Positions 1-6,139 of a stretch of DNA of 6,413 bases are shown piece by piece. The notes under the pieces were generated by a model, which searched no databases, was not told the DNA's origin, and was given only the letters and a program-made list of their open reading frames with translations. The stretch spans positions 1-6,413 of the forward strand of contig JAFMSA010000251.1 of NCBI GenBank assembly GCA_017353855.1. Reading direction: 5' to 3'. Position numbers and translations under genes: made by a program. Each line of letters starts with the position of its first letter. Position 1 is the first letter of the stretch. Source of the stretch: Alphaproteobacteria bacterium (GTDB taxonomy: Bacteria; Pseudomonadota; Alphaproteobacteria; ATCC43930; CGMCC-115725).

Positions 1-50
1 TTGTCGCGATGAGCGATCTCGAGCGCGGTGCGGCCGTCCCCGAGGAGTGA
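1..50 (+). CDS. 3' end of an unidentified upstream gene (partial)
   Basis: Reading in the frame that begins at base 3, the first 50 bases give an open tail ending VAMSDLERGAAVPEE and a TGA at 48-50. One other plus frame is closed at once by a TGA at 10-12. The third stays open far into the next gene, but only as an arginine-rich shadow. Fifteen residues are too few to name a family. An acidic, flexible C-terminus of this sort is common. The gene could instead end before the window, which would leave these bases intergenic. Confidence 0.4.
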   Translation, partial: VAMSDLERGAAVPEE

Positions 51-140
51 GCGCCGCGAACGCTGTCTTCCCTTCCGGGGGCGCTTGTCATAACCAGGGC
101 GTGCCGCCATGTTGTTGGATAAACCCCGGAGAAGAGCGTC
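51..140 (+). promoter_or_regulatory. Leader of the cnoX operon, with a possible -35 element
   Basis: This 90-base gap separates the presumed upstream stop from the cnoX start and is the only spacer long enough to hold a promoter for the four-gene cluster. TTGTCA at 85-90 resembles a -35 hexamer, but no good -10 hexamer lies 16-18 bases downstream (CATGTT at 108-113 is poor). GGAGAAG at 128-134 is a good Shine-Dalgarno sequence six bases before the ATG. No U-tracted terminator is visible for the upstream gene. The promoter call is tentative. Confidence 0.25.
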
Positions 141-1052
141 ATGCCAAGCGAATCCTTGATCGGCGGCGCGGCTGCCGCCCCTGTAAAGGACGTCACTGCC
201 GCCAATTTCATGGCCGAGGTCGTCGACGGTTCGTTCGACGCACCGGTAATTGTCGATTTCTGGGCGCCTTGGTGCGGCCCCTGCAAGCAGCTGGGGCCGA
301 TCCTCGAAAAGACTGTCCGTGCCGCCAACGGTGCGGTCAGGATGGTCAAGCTCAATATCGACGAAAATCCCGAGATCGCGCAGCAGATGCGGATCCAGTC
401 GATCCCGGCTGTCTATGCCTTCAAGGACGGGCGGCCCGTCGACGGTTTCGTCGGGGCACTGCCGGAGAGCCAGGTCAAGCAGTTCGTCCAGCGCCTGAGC
501 CGCGGCACAGGCGCCGGCCCGTCGCCGGTCGAAGAGGCTCTGGCGATGGCAAAGCAGGCGCAGCAATCGGGCGATCATGCCAGTGCCGGCGCGCTTTACT
601 CGCAGATCCTGCAGCGCGAGCCGGAGAATGTCGAGGCGCTCGCGGGCCTTGCCCGGGCGACGATCGCAGGCGGCGAACTCGCCAAGGCCAAGCAACTGCT
701 CGACCGCGTTCCAAAGGAGAGCGCCAAGAACGCCGAGATCACGGCGGCTCGTTCGGCGCTCGATCTCGCGGAACAGGCTCAAAAGGCGATGGCCTCTGCG
801 AAGAAATTGCGCGACCGCCTGGAGGGCAATCCGGATGATCACGAAGCGCGCCTCGAACTCGCCACGGCGCTGTTCGGAAGTGGCGAACGCGAAGCGGCGG
901 TCAGCGAGCTGTTGACCCTCTTCAGGCGAGACCGGGAGTGGAACGAGCAGGCCGCGCGCAAGCAGCTCGTGAAATTTTTCGAGGTTATGGGGCCTGCCGA
1001 CCCCTTGACCTTGAGCGGCCGGCGACGGTTGTCCTCGATCATGTTTTCCTGA
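141..1052 (+). CDS. cnoX: Thioredoxin-TPR fusion protein (CnoX-type chaperedoxin)
   Basis: The 303-residue protein joins a thioredoxin fold to an alpha-helical TPR-like tail. Residues 15-120 carry the thioredoxin core: VDFWAPWCGPCKQ with the redox pair C45 and C48, and the cis-proline in SIPA at P89. Residues from about 130 to 285 are helical, with repeats such as GDHASAGALYSQILQREPEN. C45 and C48 are the only cysteines. Length and architecture match the CnoX/YbbN family, cytosolic holdases that protect clients from oxidation and pass them to GroEL/ES. E. coli CnoX has a degenerate SQHC motif; this protein keeps CGPC, so thiol-disulfide activity is expected, as reported for Caulobacter CnoX. 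There is no signal peptide. The ATG is supported by GGAGAAG six bases upstream. It is the first gene of a probable operon with the Lon-N gene 11 bases downstream. Family assignment is firm; the chaperone role is inferred. Confidence 0.92.
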   Translation: MPSESLIGGAAAAPVKDVTAANFMAEVVDGSFDAPVIVDFWAPWCGPCKQLGPILEKTVRAANGAVRMVKLNIDENPEIAQQMRIQSIPAVYAFKDGRPVDGFVGALPESQVKQFVQRLSRGTGAGPSPVEEALAMAKQAQQSGDHASAGALYSQILQREPENVEALAGLARATIAGGELAKAKQLLDRVPKESAKNAEITAARSALDLAEQAQKAMASAKKLRDRLEGNPDDHEARLELATALFGSGEREAAVSELLTLFRRDREWNEQAARKQLVKFFEVMGPADPLTLSGRRRLSSIMFS

Positions 1053-1055
1053 GGA
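1051..1055 (+). promoter_or_regulatory. Shine-Dalgarno deciding the Lon-N gene start
   Basis: GAGGA sits eight bases before ATG 1064 and overlaps the cnoX stop codon (TGA 1050-1052). The reading frame is open upstream to an ATG at 938, but that would add 42 residues lying wholly inside cnoX with no family similarity. The site favours 1064 and suggests coupled translation with cnoX. Confidence 0.65.
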
Positions 1056-1063
1056 CCAAGCGG

Positions 1064-1720
1064 ATGGGCGAACGGCGTAGCATCGCGGCACTCCCGGCCA
1101 TGCTTCCGATCTTCCCGCTGCCGGGGGTTCTGCTGTTGCCGCGCGGCCGCTTGCCGCTCAGGATTTTCGAGCCGCGTTATCTGGCTATGACGCGCGATGC
1201 GCTCGCCGGCGAACGGCTGATCGGCATGGTTCAACCGAGCGACCCCGCCGCTTTGGATACCAATCCACCGGTGTATCCGGTTGGCTGCGCGGGGCGCATC
1301 ACGTCGTTCACCGAGACCGAAGAAGGGCTCTTTCTGATCACCCTGACCGGCATCTCCCGCTTCCGCATCCGCGAGGAGCTGCCATTGTTGGAGGGCTACC
1401 GTCGAGTCGCACCGGAATGGCACGAGTTTGCCCGCGATCTCGACAGCGAAGAGGAGCCAAGTTTCGATCGCGAGCATTTGATGGGAGGCCTGAGGGCCTA
1501 TTTCCAACAACAGCAGATCTCGGCCGACTGGGATGCGATTGCCTCGGTGCCGAGCAACCGTTTGGTGACATCGATCGCGATGATGTGCCCCTTTGAGCCG
1601 AGCGAGAAACAGGCGCTGCTCGAGGCGAGCGGTCCTAACGAACGGGCGAGGCTTCTGACGGCGATTGTCGACATGGCCGTGTTCAACCGGTCGAACGACA
1701 GCGCGAGTGCGCGCCATTAG
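1064..1720 (+). CDS. Stand-alone Lon N-terminal (substrate-binding) domain protein
   Basis: The 218-residue protein matches the LON substrate-binding domain family (PUA-like N-domain of Lon). Recognisable parts are MLPIFPLPGVLLLP at residues 13-26, LRIFEPRYLAM shortly after, a central glycine-rich beta portion (VGCAGRIT) and the family tail with MCPFEPSEKQALLEA. The AAA+ ATPase and Ser-Lys protease domains of Lon are absent, so it cannot degrade proteins by itself. Full-length Lon is about 800 residues; this size is normal for the detached form common in alphaproteobacteria. ATG 1064 is chosen for its Shine-Dalgarno; ATG 1100 is in frame and would still keep the domain. No signal peptide or membrane segment is seen. 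Its job is unknown; binding unfolded or damaged proteins is the usual suggestion, and the chaperedoxin gene next door fits this. Confidence 0.88.
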   Translation: MGERRSIAALPAMLPIFPLPGVLLLPRGRLPLRIFEPRYLAMTRDALAGERLIGMVQPSDPAALDTNPPVYPVGCAGRITSFTETEEGLFLITLTGISRFRIREELPLLEGYRRVAPEWHEFARDLDSEEEPSFDREHLMGGLRAYFQQQQISADWDAIASVPSNRLVTSIAMMCPFEPSEKQALLEASGPNERARLLTAIVDMAVFNRSNDSASARH

Positions 1721-1751
1721 CAATCAGTTTTGCTGATCCCGGAGGGATGGC

Positions 1752-1970
1752 ATGGAAGGGACTCCCGAAATCGATCCAAGGCTGCTCGAGATCCTTGTTT
1801 GTCCGCTGACCAAGGCGCCGCTGCGCTATGACCGGCAGGCGCAGGAGCTGATCAGCGAAGAAGCAGGACTTGCCTACCCGATCCGTGACGGGATCCCGAT
1901 TATGCTGGTTGACGAAGCCCGGCCGCTGGGCGACGAGGAGCCGGCTACCAAACGCCTTCCTTCGCCCTGA
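1752..1970 (+). CDS. Trm112/YcaR-like small protein
   Basis: The 72-residue protein carries the Trm112-like (UPF0434) signature: RLLEILVCPLTKAPL at residues 10-24, then QELISEEAGLAYPIRDGIPIML, close in layout to E. coli YcaR. Eukaryotic and archaeal Trm112 is a zinc-binding activator of several tRNA, rRNA and protein methyltransferases; the role of bacterial homologues is poorly defined. Only one cysteine (C17) remains, since the second position of the usual CPxC is threonine, and no later cysteine pair exists, so zinc binding is unlikely. GGAGGGA at 1741-1747 lies four bases before the ATG. A second ATG at 1747 is out of frame. The gene sits 31 bases after the Lon-N gene and 17 before the DUF971 gene, probably in the same operon. 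No methyltransferase is encoded nearby. The family call is firm, the function open. Confidence 0.88.
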   Translation: MEGTPEIDPRLLEILVCPLTKAPLRYDRQAQELISEEAGLAYPIRDGIPIMLVDEARPLGDEEPATKRLPSP

Positions 1971-1987
1971 GGGAGCAGGAGGCCTAT

Positions 1988-2359
1988 ATGAGCGCAGGCG
2001 GGAGCGCCCACTGGCCGGTCGAGCTTCGCCTGAAACGGTCGGAGAAGGTGCTGGAAGTCACGTTCGACGACGGCAGCCGCTTCCGCCTTCCGGCGGAATA
2101 TCTGAGGGTCGAAAGCCCGTCGGCCGAGGTGCAGGGGCACGGTCCCGGGGAGAAGGCGCTCGTGCATGGCCGTGCCCATGTGGGGATCATTGGCCTCGAA
2201 CCGGTCGGCAATTACGCGGTTCGCATCACCTTCGACGATCTCCACGACACCGGGATATATTCCTGGAGCTATCTCTACCAGCTCGGGATCGAGCACGAGA
2301 AACGCTGGCGCGAGTATCTCGAGTCCCTCGCCGCGAAGGGATTGACGCGGGAGCCGTGA
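1988..2359 (+). CDS. DUF971 protein (gamma-butyrobetaine hydroxylase N-terminal-like domain)
   Basis: The 123-residue protein is a single DUF971 domain. Landmarks are LRLKRSEKVLEVTFDDGSRFRLP near the N-terminus, the LRVESPSAEVQGHGPG block in the middle, and EPVGNYAVRITFDDLHDTGIYSW followed by a helical end. The same fold forms the N-terminal domain of gamma-butyrobetaine and trimethyllysine hydroxylases and a C-terminal domain of the plant Fe-S carrier HCF101. Here neither the oxygenase nor the P-loop ATPase is present. There are no cysteines, so the zinc site of the hydroxylase domain is missing. CAGGAGG at 1976-1982 lies five bases before the ATG. It is the last gene of the plus-strand cluster and converges on the ubiquinone hydroxylase gene, 21 bases away. 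The biochemical role is unknown; links to Fe-S or quinone metabolism are conjecture from context. Confidence 0.88.
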   Translation: MSAGGSAHWPVELRLKRSEKVLEVTFDDGSRFRLPAEYLRVESPSAEVQGHGPGEKALVHGRAHVGIIGLEPVGNYAVRITFDDLHDTGIYSWSYLYQLGIEHEKRWREYLESLAAKGLTREP

Positions 2360-2382
2360 GGCGGCGCGGCGGGTCACGGCTC
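2351..2382. terminator. Inverted repeat over two convergent stop codons, possible bidirectional terminator
   Basis: GAGCCGTGA at 2351-2359 and TCACGGCTC at 2374-2382 are perfect reverse complements (9 bp) around a 14-base G/C-rich loop. The left arm contains the DUF971 stop (2357-2359) and the right arm most of the hydroxylase stop (2381-2383 on the minus strand). The stem could form in transcripts of either direction. No U-tract follows on either side, so it is not a classical intrinsic terminator; it may instead stabilise 3' ends or reduce read-through between the convergent genes. Confidence 0.5.
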
Positions 2383-3595
2383 ATAGCGGCGCGCCGCGAA
2401 GGAGCCGCGGCAGGTCGCCGAGGATGCCCATCGCATCGCGCATCAACACGCGTTTCAGCGGCGGCAGACGATTGACTGCCGCGAGGCCGAGGTCGCGGGC
2501 GAGCCGCACCGGCGGGACCGCATTCGAGAACAGCCGGTTGAGGCCGTCGGTCACTGCGGCGAGCGCCAAGGCGTCGAAACGGCGCCACCGCTGGTAGGCT
2601 CGCAGCAAGGTTCCTTCGCCGATGTCGAGACCGAGACGGCGGGCGTCGATGAGCAATTCGGCGAGCGCCGCAACGTCGCGAATGCCTAGGTTGAGCCCCT
2701 GACCGGCGATCGGGTGGATCAGATGTGCGGCTTCGCCGATCAGCACCAGTCGGGGCGCGATATAGCTTTGCGCCAGCAGCAGCGCGAGCGGGTATGACCA
2801 GCGCGGCCCGGCGGTGTCCACGGCCCCGAGAAAATCCCCGAACCTTGCGACGAGCTCTTCGGTGAATGCCGCTTCGGGCAGCTCGATCAGTCGAGCCGCG
2901 AGTTCGGCCCGTTCCGTCCAGACGATCGACGAGCGATTGCCTCTCATCGGCAGGATCGCGAACGGGCCTGCCGGGAGAAAATGCTCCACGGCGACGCCGC
3001 GATGCGGGCGCTCGTGACGCACCGTTGTGACGATCGCGGTCTGGCGGTAGCGCAATTCGATGCTCCGGATGCCGGCTGCTTGCCGCAGCGGCGATCGCCA
3101 GCCGTCCGCTGCCGCAACCAGCCGGGCCGTGAGCTGGCGGCCGTCGGAAAGAGCTGCGAGCGCGCGGTGCGGGAAAGCCGACATCGAGCCCACCTCGAGT
3201 GGCGCCAGGAGCAGCAGATTCGGGATCGTCCGGGCGCGATTGAGCAGCGCCCGGCGGAGCACATGGTTTTCGACGATGTAGCCAAGCGGGGTATCGGTTC
3301 CGAGTTCGCGGTGGTCGTAATGCAGGAAAAGCGGAGAATTGTCGTCTGCAACCCGGATCTCGAGGATCGGTTCGGCTTCGGCGGCTATGTCAGGCCATAA
3401 CCCCAGACCAGCGAGCACCAGGTGCGAGCCGTAGGCGATGGCCGAGCTGCGCTGGTCGAATTGCTCACCGAGCGTTAGGGCGGGTTCGTGACGATCGACG
3501 ACGGCCACCGCCAGGCCGGCGTCCGCGCATGCGACGCCCAGCAGCAGTCCGGTGAGCCCGCCGCCGGCGATCAAGAGCTCGACATCGTCGGTCAC
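2381..3595 (-). CDS. UbiH/UbiF/UbiL-family FAD-dependent ubiquinone biosynthesis hydroxylase
   Basis: The 404-residue protein is a class A flavoprotein monooxygenase of the kind that hydroxylates the ubiquinone ring. The FAD-binding Rossmann motif IAGGGLTGLLLG lies at residues 9-20, with D34 at the end of the second strand. The DG motif is VAAADGWRSPLR around D164-G165. The third motif reads LIGEAAHLIHPIAGQGLN (G287, E288, H291), followed by LGIRDVAALAELL. Length is normal for the family (about 390-410). The usual aspartate of the GDAAH motif is glutamate here. Which ring carbon is oxidised (C1, C5 or C6) cannot be told from sequence by eye, so no symbol is given. The start is uncertain: GTG 3595 gives the usual family N-terminus (TDDVELLIAGGG), while an upstream in-frame TTG at 3646 would add 17 residues of poor quality. 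Neither has a clear Shine-Dalgarno. It is divergent from ftsK and convergent with the DUF971 gene. Confidence 0.9.
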   Translation of the reverse strand: MTDDVELLIAGGGLTGLLLGVACADAGLAVAVVDRHEPALTLGEQFDQRSSAIAYGSHLVLAGLGLWPDIAAEAEPILEIRVADDNSPLFLHYDHRELGTDTPLGYIVENHVLRRALLNRARTIPNLLLLAPLEVGSMSAFPHRALAALSDGRQLTARLVAAADGWRSPLRQAAGIRSIELRYRQTAIVTTVRHERPHRGVAVEHFLPAGPFAILPMRGNRSSIVWTERAELAARLIELPEAAFTEELVARFGDFLGAVDTAGPRWSYPLALLLAQSYIAPRLVLIGEAAHLIHPIAGQGLNLGIRDVAALAELLIDARRLGLDIGEGTLLRAYQRWRRFDALALAAVTDGLNRLFSNAVPPVRLARDLGLAAVNRLPPLKRVLMRDAMGILGDLPRLLRGAPL

Positions 3596-3637
3596 TGCCG
3601 CAGCATGGAGGCCGCCGGGCGAGCTGTCCAGATCCCT

Positions 3638-3672
3638 GCGCCTCAAAGGTGATCGGGTTTGCGCTGAGGCGC
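3638..3672. repeat. 8-bp inverted repeat in the ubiquinone hydroxylase/ftsK divergent spacer
   Basis: GCGCCTCA at 3638-3645 is the exact reverse complement of TGAGGCGC at 3665-3672, with 19 bases between the arms. It lies in the 132-base spacer between the two divergent starts and could be an operator half-site pair or a leader hairpin of the hydroxylase transcript. The arms fall just upstream of GTG 3595 and flank the alternative TTG 3646, which makes that start less attractive. No known regulator consensus was recognised. Confidence 0.4.
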
Positions 3673-3677
3673 CGCCT

Positions 3678-3707
3678 GTTGTACTGCATCGAAGAGTATG
3701 GGGTCAG
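3678..3707 (-). promoter_or_regulatory. Candidate promoter of the ubiquinone hydroxylase gene
   Basis: Read on the minus strand, CTGACC (3702-3707) and TACAAC (3678-3683) are spaced 18 bases apart and each match four of six bases of the sigma-70 -35 and -10 consensus. Transcription would start near 3671 and leave a leader of about 75 bases before GTG 3595, containing the inverted repeat at 3638-3672. The match is weak and no equally good promoter was found for ftsK in the same spacer. Confidence 0.22.
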
Positions 3708-3716
3708 GCTGGCGCC

Positions 3717-3723
3717 GGGGGGA
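3717..3723 (+). promoter_or_regulatory. Shine-Dalgarno deciding the ftsK start
   Basis: GGGGGGA lies four bases before ATG 3728. The frame also has an ATG at 3698, but its only purine run (GAAGAG, 3691-3696) ends one base before that codon, too close to serve. The site favours 3728 and removes ten residues from the longest possible reading. Confidence 0.55.
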
Positions 3724-3727
3724 TAGC

Positions 3728-6139
3728 ATGGCCAGAACAGTCGGTTACTGGGCGAGCGGCTCTGGCCGCCGCGCGGGCGGCGTCAGCCGGTTATTGCCGG
3801 CACTGCAGCGGCGTCTCGTCGAGCTGGTGGGCTTCGGGTTGTTGCTTGCATGCCTTCTGCTGGTGCTGATGCTGGCGACCTATGACGCGCGGGACGCCTC
3901 GCTCAACACGGCGGTCGATGCAGCGCCGCACAACTTTCTCGGACGTGATGGGGCGGTGCTCGCCGATCTGCTGTGGCAGAGCTTCGGGCTCGCGAGTTTC
4001 CTCCTGCCGGGTTTGCTTCTCGCATGGTCGTTCCGCCTGCTGCTGAGCCGCCCGCTGCGCGGAATCTGGCCCAGATTGGCGCTGCTTCCGGTGATCCTGG
4101 TGCTGGGGGCGCTCGCCGTTTCGATTATTGATCTGCGGGCGCCTGCTGCGCCACCGGCAGATCCGGGAGGCATCGTCGGATGGGCGCTGCAGCGGCTTCT
4201 GTCGCGCTTGGGGCTTGCCCAGGCCGCCTTGCCGATCTCGATGGGGGCTGCGGCCGTGGCGGGGCTCTTGCTGTTGGCGAGCGTGGGCCTCTCTTTGAAT
4301 GACTGGCTCGAAATCGGCCAAAGCGCCGGCCGGTTCGCGGCTCTTTGCAGCCGAGGAGCGATGGCCGTCGGCCGGTTGGCCAGCCGGCTGTGGCACTGCC
4401 GGCAGCGGCCGCTTCTTGCTCGCAGCGGCCTCGGCGACGGCGCGTCCCGACCGCTCCACTCGGCCGTCGTCACCCCGCTGCCTAACCGGCGCGAGCCCCG
4501 TCTCAACGATGACCTTCCTCAGCGGGGGGAGCGGGACCGGGGCGGGCTCGTTCGGTTCGTCGCGCCCAGGGCAAAGCCGCAGCCGCAAGGCAAGCGTTTC
4601 GAGCAGGAGCGGCAGCCCGCTCTCGATCTCGAGCCCGAGCGACGGCCCGTATTGCCCTCCCTCGAGCTGCTGGCGAGGCCGCCAGCGGTCAAACCCGAGA
4701 CAATCAACGAAGAGGCGCTCGAGAAAAACGCGCGGCTGCTCGAGACAGTGCTCGAAGATTTCGGGGTCCGCGGGCAGATCGTGCAGATCCGTCCCGGACC
4801 GGTCGTGACGCTCTACGAGCTGCAGCCGGCGCCCGGCATCAAGGCCTCGCGGATCATCGGACTGGCCGATGACATCGCCCGGTCGATGAGCGCCATCTCG
4901 GTGCGAGTGGCCGTCGTAACCGGGCGCAACGTGATCGGCATCGAGCTGCCGAACCGGAAGGCAGAGACGGTCTTCCTGCGCGAGCTTCTCGGCTCGCCTC
5001 TTTACGAGAACCATCCTGGGCGCTTGGCCTTGATTCTCGGCAAGGACATCTCGGGCGAACCGGTCCTCGCCGATCTGGCGAAGATGCCGCATTTACTGAT
5101 CGCCGGAACGACGGGGTCCGGGAAATCGGTCGGCATCAATACGATGATTCTGTCGATCCTGTACCGGATGCCGCCCGACCGCTGCAAATTCATCATGGTC
5201 GATCCGAAGATGCTCGAACTGTCGGTCTATGACGGCATCCCGCATCTTCTTGCGCCGGTCGTCACAGATCCGAGAAAAGCGGTTATGGCGCTCAAATGGA
5301 CCGTGCGCGAAATGGAAAGCCGCTATCGAAAGATGTCGAAACTCGGGGTGCGCAACATCGATGGGTTCAACGCTCGGTTGATCGAAGCCAAGGCCAAAGG
5401 CGAGAATCTGGTGCGCAACGTTCAGACGGGATTTGACCCGGAAACCGGTCAGCCGATCTTTGAGTCGCAGCCGCTGGACACCAGCGAGCTGCCGCTCATC
5501 ATCGTCGTTGTCGACGAAATGGCGGACCTGATGCTGGTCGCCGGCAAGGAGATCGAGGCGGCGATCCAGCGGCTCGCGCAGATGGCTCGCGCGGCCGGCA
5601 TCCACCTGATCATGGCGACGCAACGTCCCTCCGTTGACGTGATCACGGGCACGATCAAAGCGAACTTCCCGACCCGCATCAGCTTTCAGGTGACTTCGAA
5701 GATCGACAGCCGCACGATCCTCGGCGAAGGCGGCGCCGAGCAGCTGCTGGGCCGCGGCGACATGCTCTACATGGCGGGCGGCGGTCGGATCACTCGGGTC
5801 CATGGGCCGTTTGTGTCCGATGAGGAGGTCGAGCGCGTCGTCTCATTCCTGAAGACGCGCGGCACCCCCCACTACATCGACGAGATCACCGAAGACGACG
5901 ACGTGCCCTTCGACCCGCTCGGCGCCGACGCGGACAGCGGATCCGGGGACAAGCTCTACGCGCAGGCTGTTGCGGTGGTATGCCGGGAGCGCAAGGCGTC
6001 GACGAGCTTCGTGCAGCGGCATCTTCAGATCGGTTACAACCGCGCGGCGCGGATTATCGAGAAAATGGAGGCCGAGGGCATCGTCAGCGCCGCCAATCAT
6101 GTCGGCAAGCGCGAAGTTCTGGTTCGTGGCGGCGATTGA
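3728..6139 (+). CDS. ftsK: DNA translocase FtsK
   Basis: FtsK anchors at the division septum and pumps DNA so that chromosome dimers are resolved at dif and the terminus is cleared. The 803-residue protein has four hydrophobic N-terminal segments (about residues 31-51, 76-104, 115-134 and 168-190). A polar, arginine- and proline-rich linker spans about 194-325. The alpha/beta motor begins near I326 (INEEALEKNARLLETVLEDFGV). Walker A is GTTGSGKS at 460-467; Walker B is LIIVVVDE ending at D596-E597. The hallmark TQRPSVDVITGTIKANFPTR and LLGRGDMLYM follow. Residues from about 741 form the gamma winged helix (AVAVVCRERKASTSFVQRHL, RAARIIEKMEAEGIV) that reads polar DNA motifs and contacts XerD. 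The linker is far shorter than the roughly 600-residue one of E. coli FtsK, typical for alphaproteobacteria. The start is set by the GGGGGGA site. All key residues are intact. Confidence 0.96.
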   Translation: MARTVGYWASGSGRRAGGVSRLLPALQRRLVELVGFGLLLACLLLVLMLATYDARDASLNTAVDAAPHNFLGRDGAVLADLLWQSFGLASFLLPGLLLAWSFRLLLSRPLRGIWPRLALLPVILVLGALAVSIIDLRAPAAPPADPGGIVGWALQRLLSRLGLAQAALPISMGAAAVAGLLLLASVGLSLNDWLEIGQSAGRFAALCSRGAMAVGRLASRLWHCRQRPLLARSGLGDGASRPLHSAVVTPLPNRREPRLNDDLPQRGERDRGGLVRFVAPRAKPQPQGKRFEQERQPALDLEPERRPVLPSLELLARPPAVKPETINEEALEKNARLLETVLEDFGVRGQIVQIRPGPVVTLYELQPAPGIKASRIIGLADDIARSMSAISVRVAVVTGRNVIGIELPNRKAETVFLRELLGSPLYENHPGRLALILGKDISGEPVLADLAKMPHLLIAGTTGSGKSVGINTMILSILYRMPPDRCKFIMVDPKMLELSVYDGIPHLLAPVVTDPRKAVMALKWTVREMESRYRKMSKLGVRNIDGFNARLIEAKAKGENLVRNVQTGFDPETGQPIFESQPLDTSELPLIIVVVDEMADLMLVAGKEIEAAIQRLAQMARAAGIHLIMATQRPSVDVITGTIKANFPTRISFQVTSKIDSRTILGEGGAEQLLGRGDMLYMAGGGRITRVHGPFVSDEEVERVVSFLKTRGTPHYIDEITEDDDVPFDPLGADADSGSGDKLYAQAVAVVCRERKASTSFVQRHLQIGYNRAARIIEKMEAEGIVSAANHVGKREVLVRGGD

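Noticed and set aside
47..838. 263-codon plus-strand open frame overlapping cnoX
   Set aside because: Its product is arginine-rich, low in family-like features and lies in the +1 shadow of the clearly real thioredoxin gene, as expected in G/C-rich coding DNA.
839..1723. 294-codon minus-strand open frame antisense to the Lon-N gene
   Set aside because: Histidine-, arginine- and glutamine-rich shadow of a well-supported gene with no recognisable domain.
1874..2377. Minus-strand open frame of 167 codons across the Trm112 and DUF971 genes
   Set aside because: Spans two real genes and their spacer, without a ribosome site or family signature.
3585..3607. Tiny reading frame ATG-CTG-CGG-CAG-TGA on the minus strand overlapping the GTG start
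   Set aside because: Four codons without a ribosome site; a start-stop overlap of this size is easily due to chance.
3596..3646. 17-residue N-terminal extension of the ubiquinone hydroxylase from TTG 3646
   Set aside because: The extension is not family-like and has no Shine-Dalgarno; GTG 3595 gives the usual short lead before the FAD motif. The choice stays uncertain.
4650..4665. KOPS-like (GGGNAGGG) motif for FtsK direction on the minus strand
   Set aside because: Only seven of eight bases match, and no full match was noticed in the window; the E. coli consensus may not apply to this organism.
3791..5092. 433-codon minus-strand open frame antisense to ftsK
   Set aside because: Very long, but composition (RQQQ, RHQQQ-type runs) is that of a codon shadow; the opposite strand carries a complete FtsK with all motifs.
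5093..5803. 236-codon minus-strand open frame antisense to the FtsK motor
   Set aside because: Antisense shadow; it mirrors the Walker A to RGD-motif region of FtsK and has no domain of its own.
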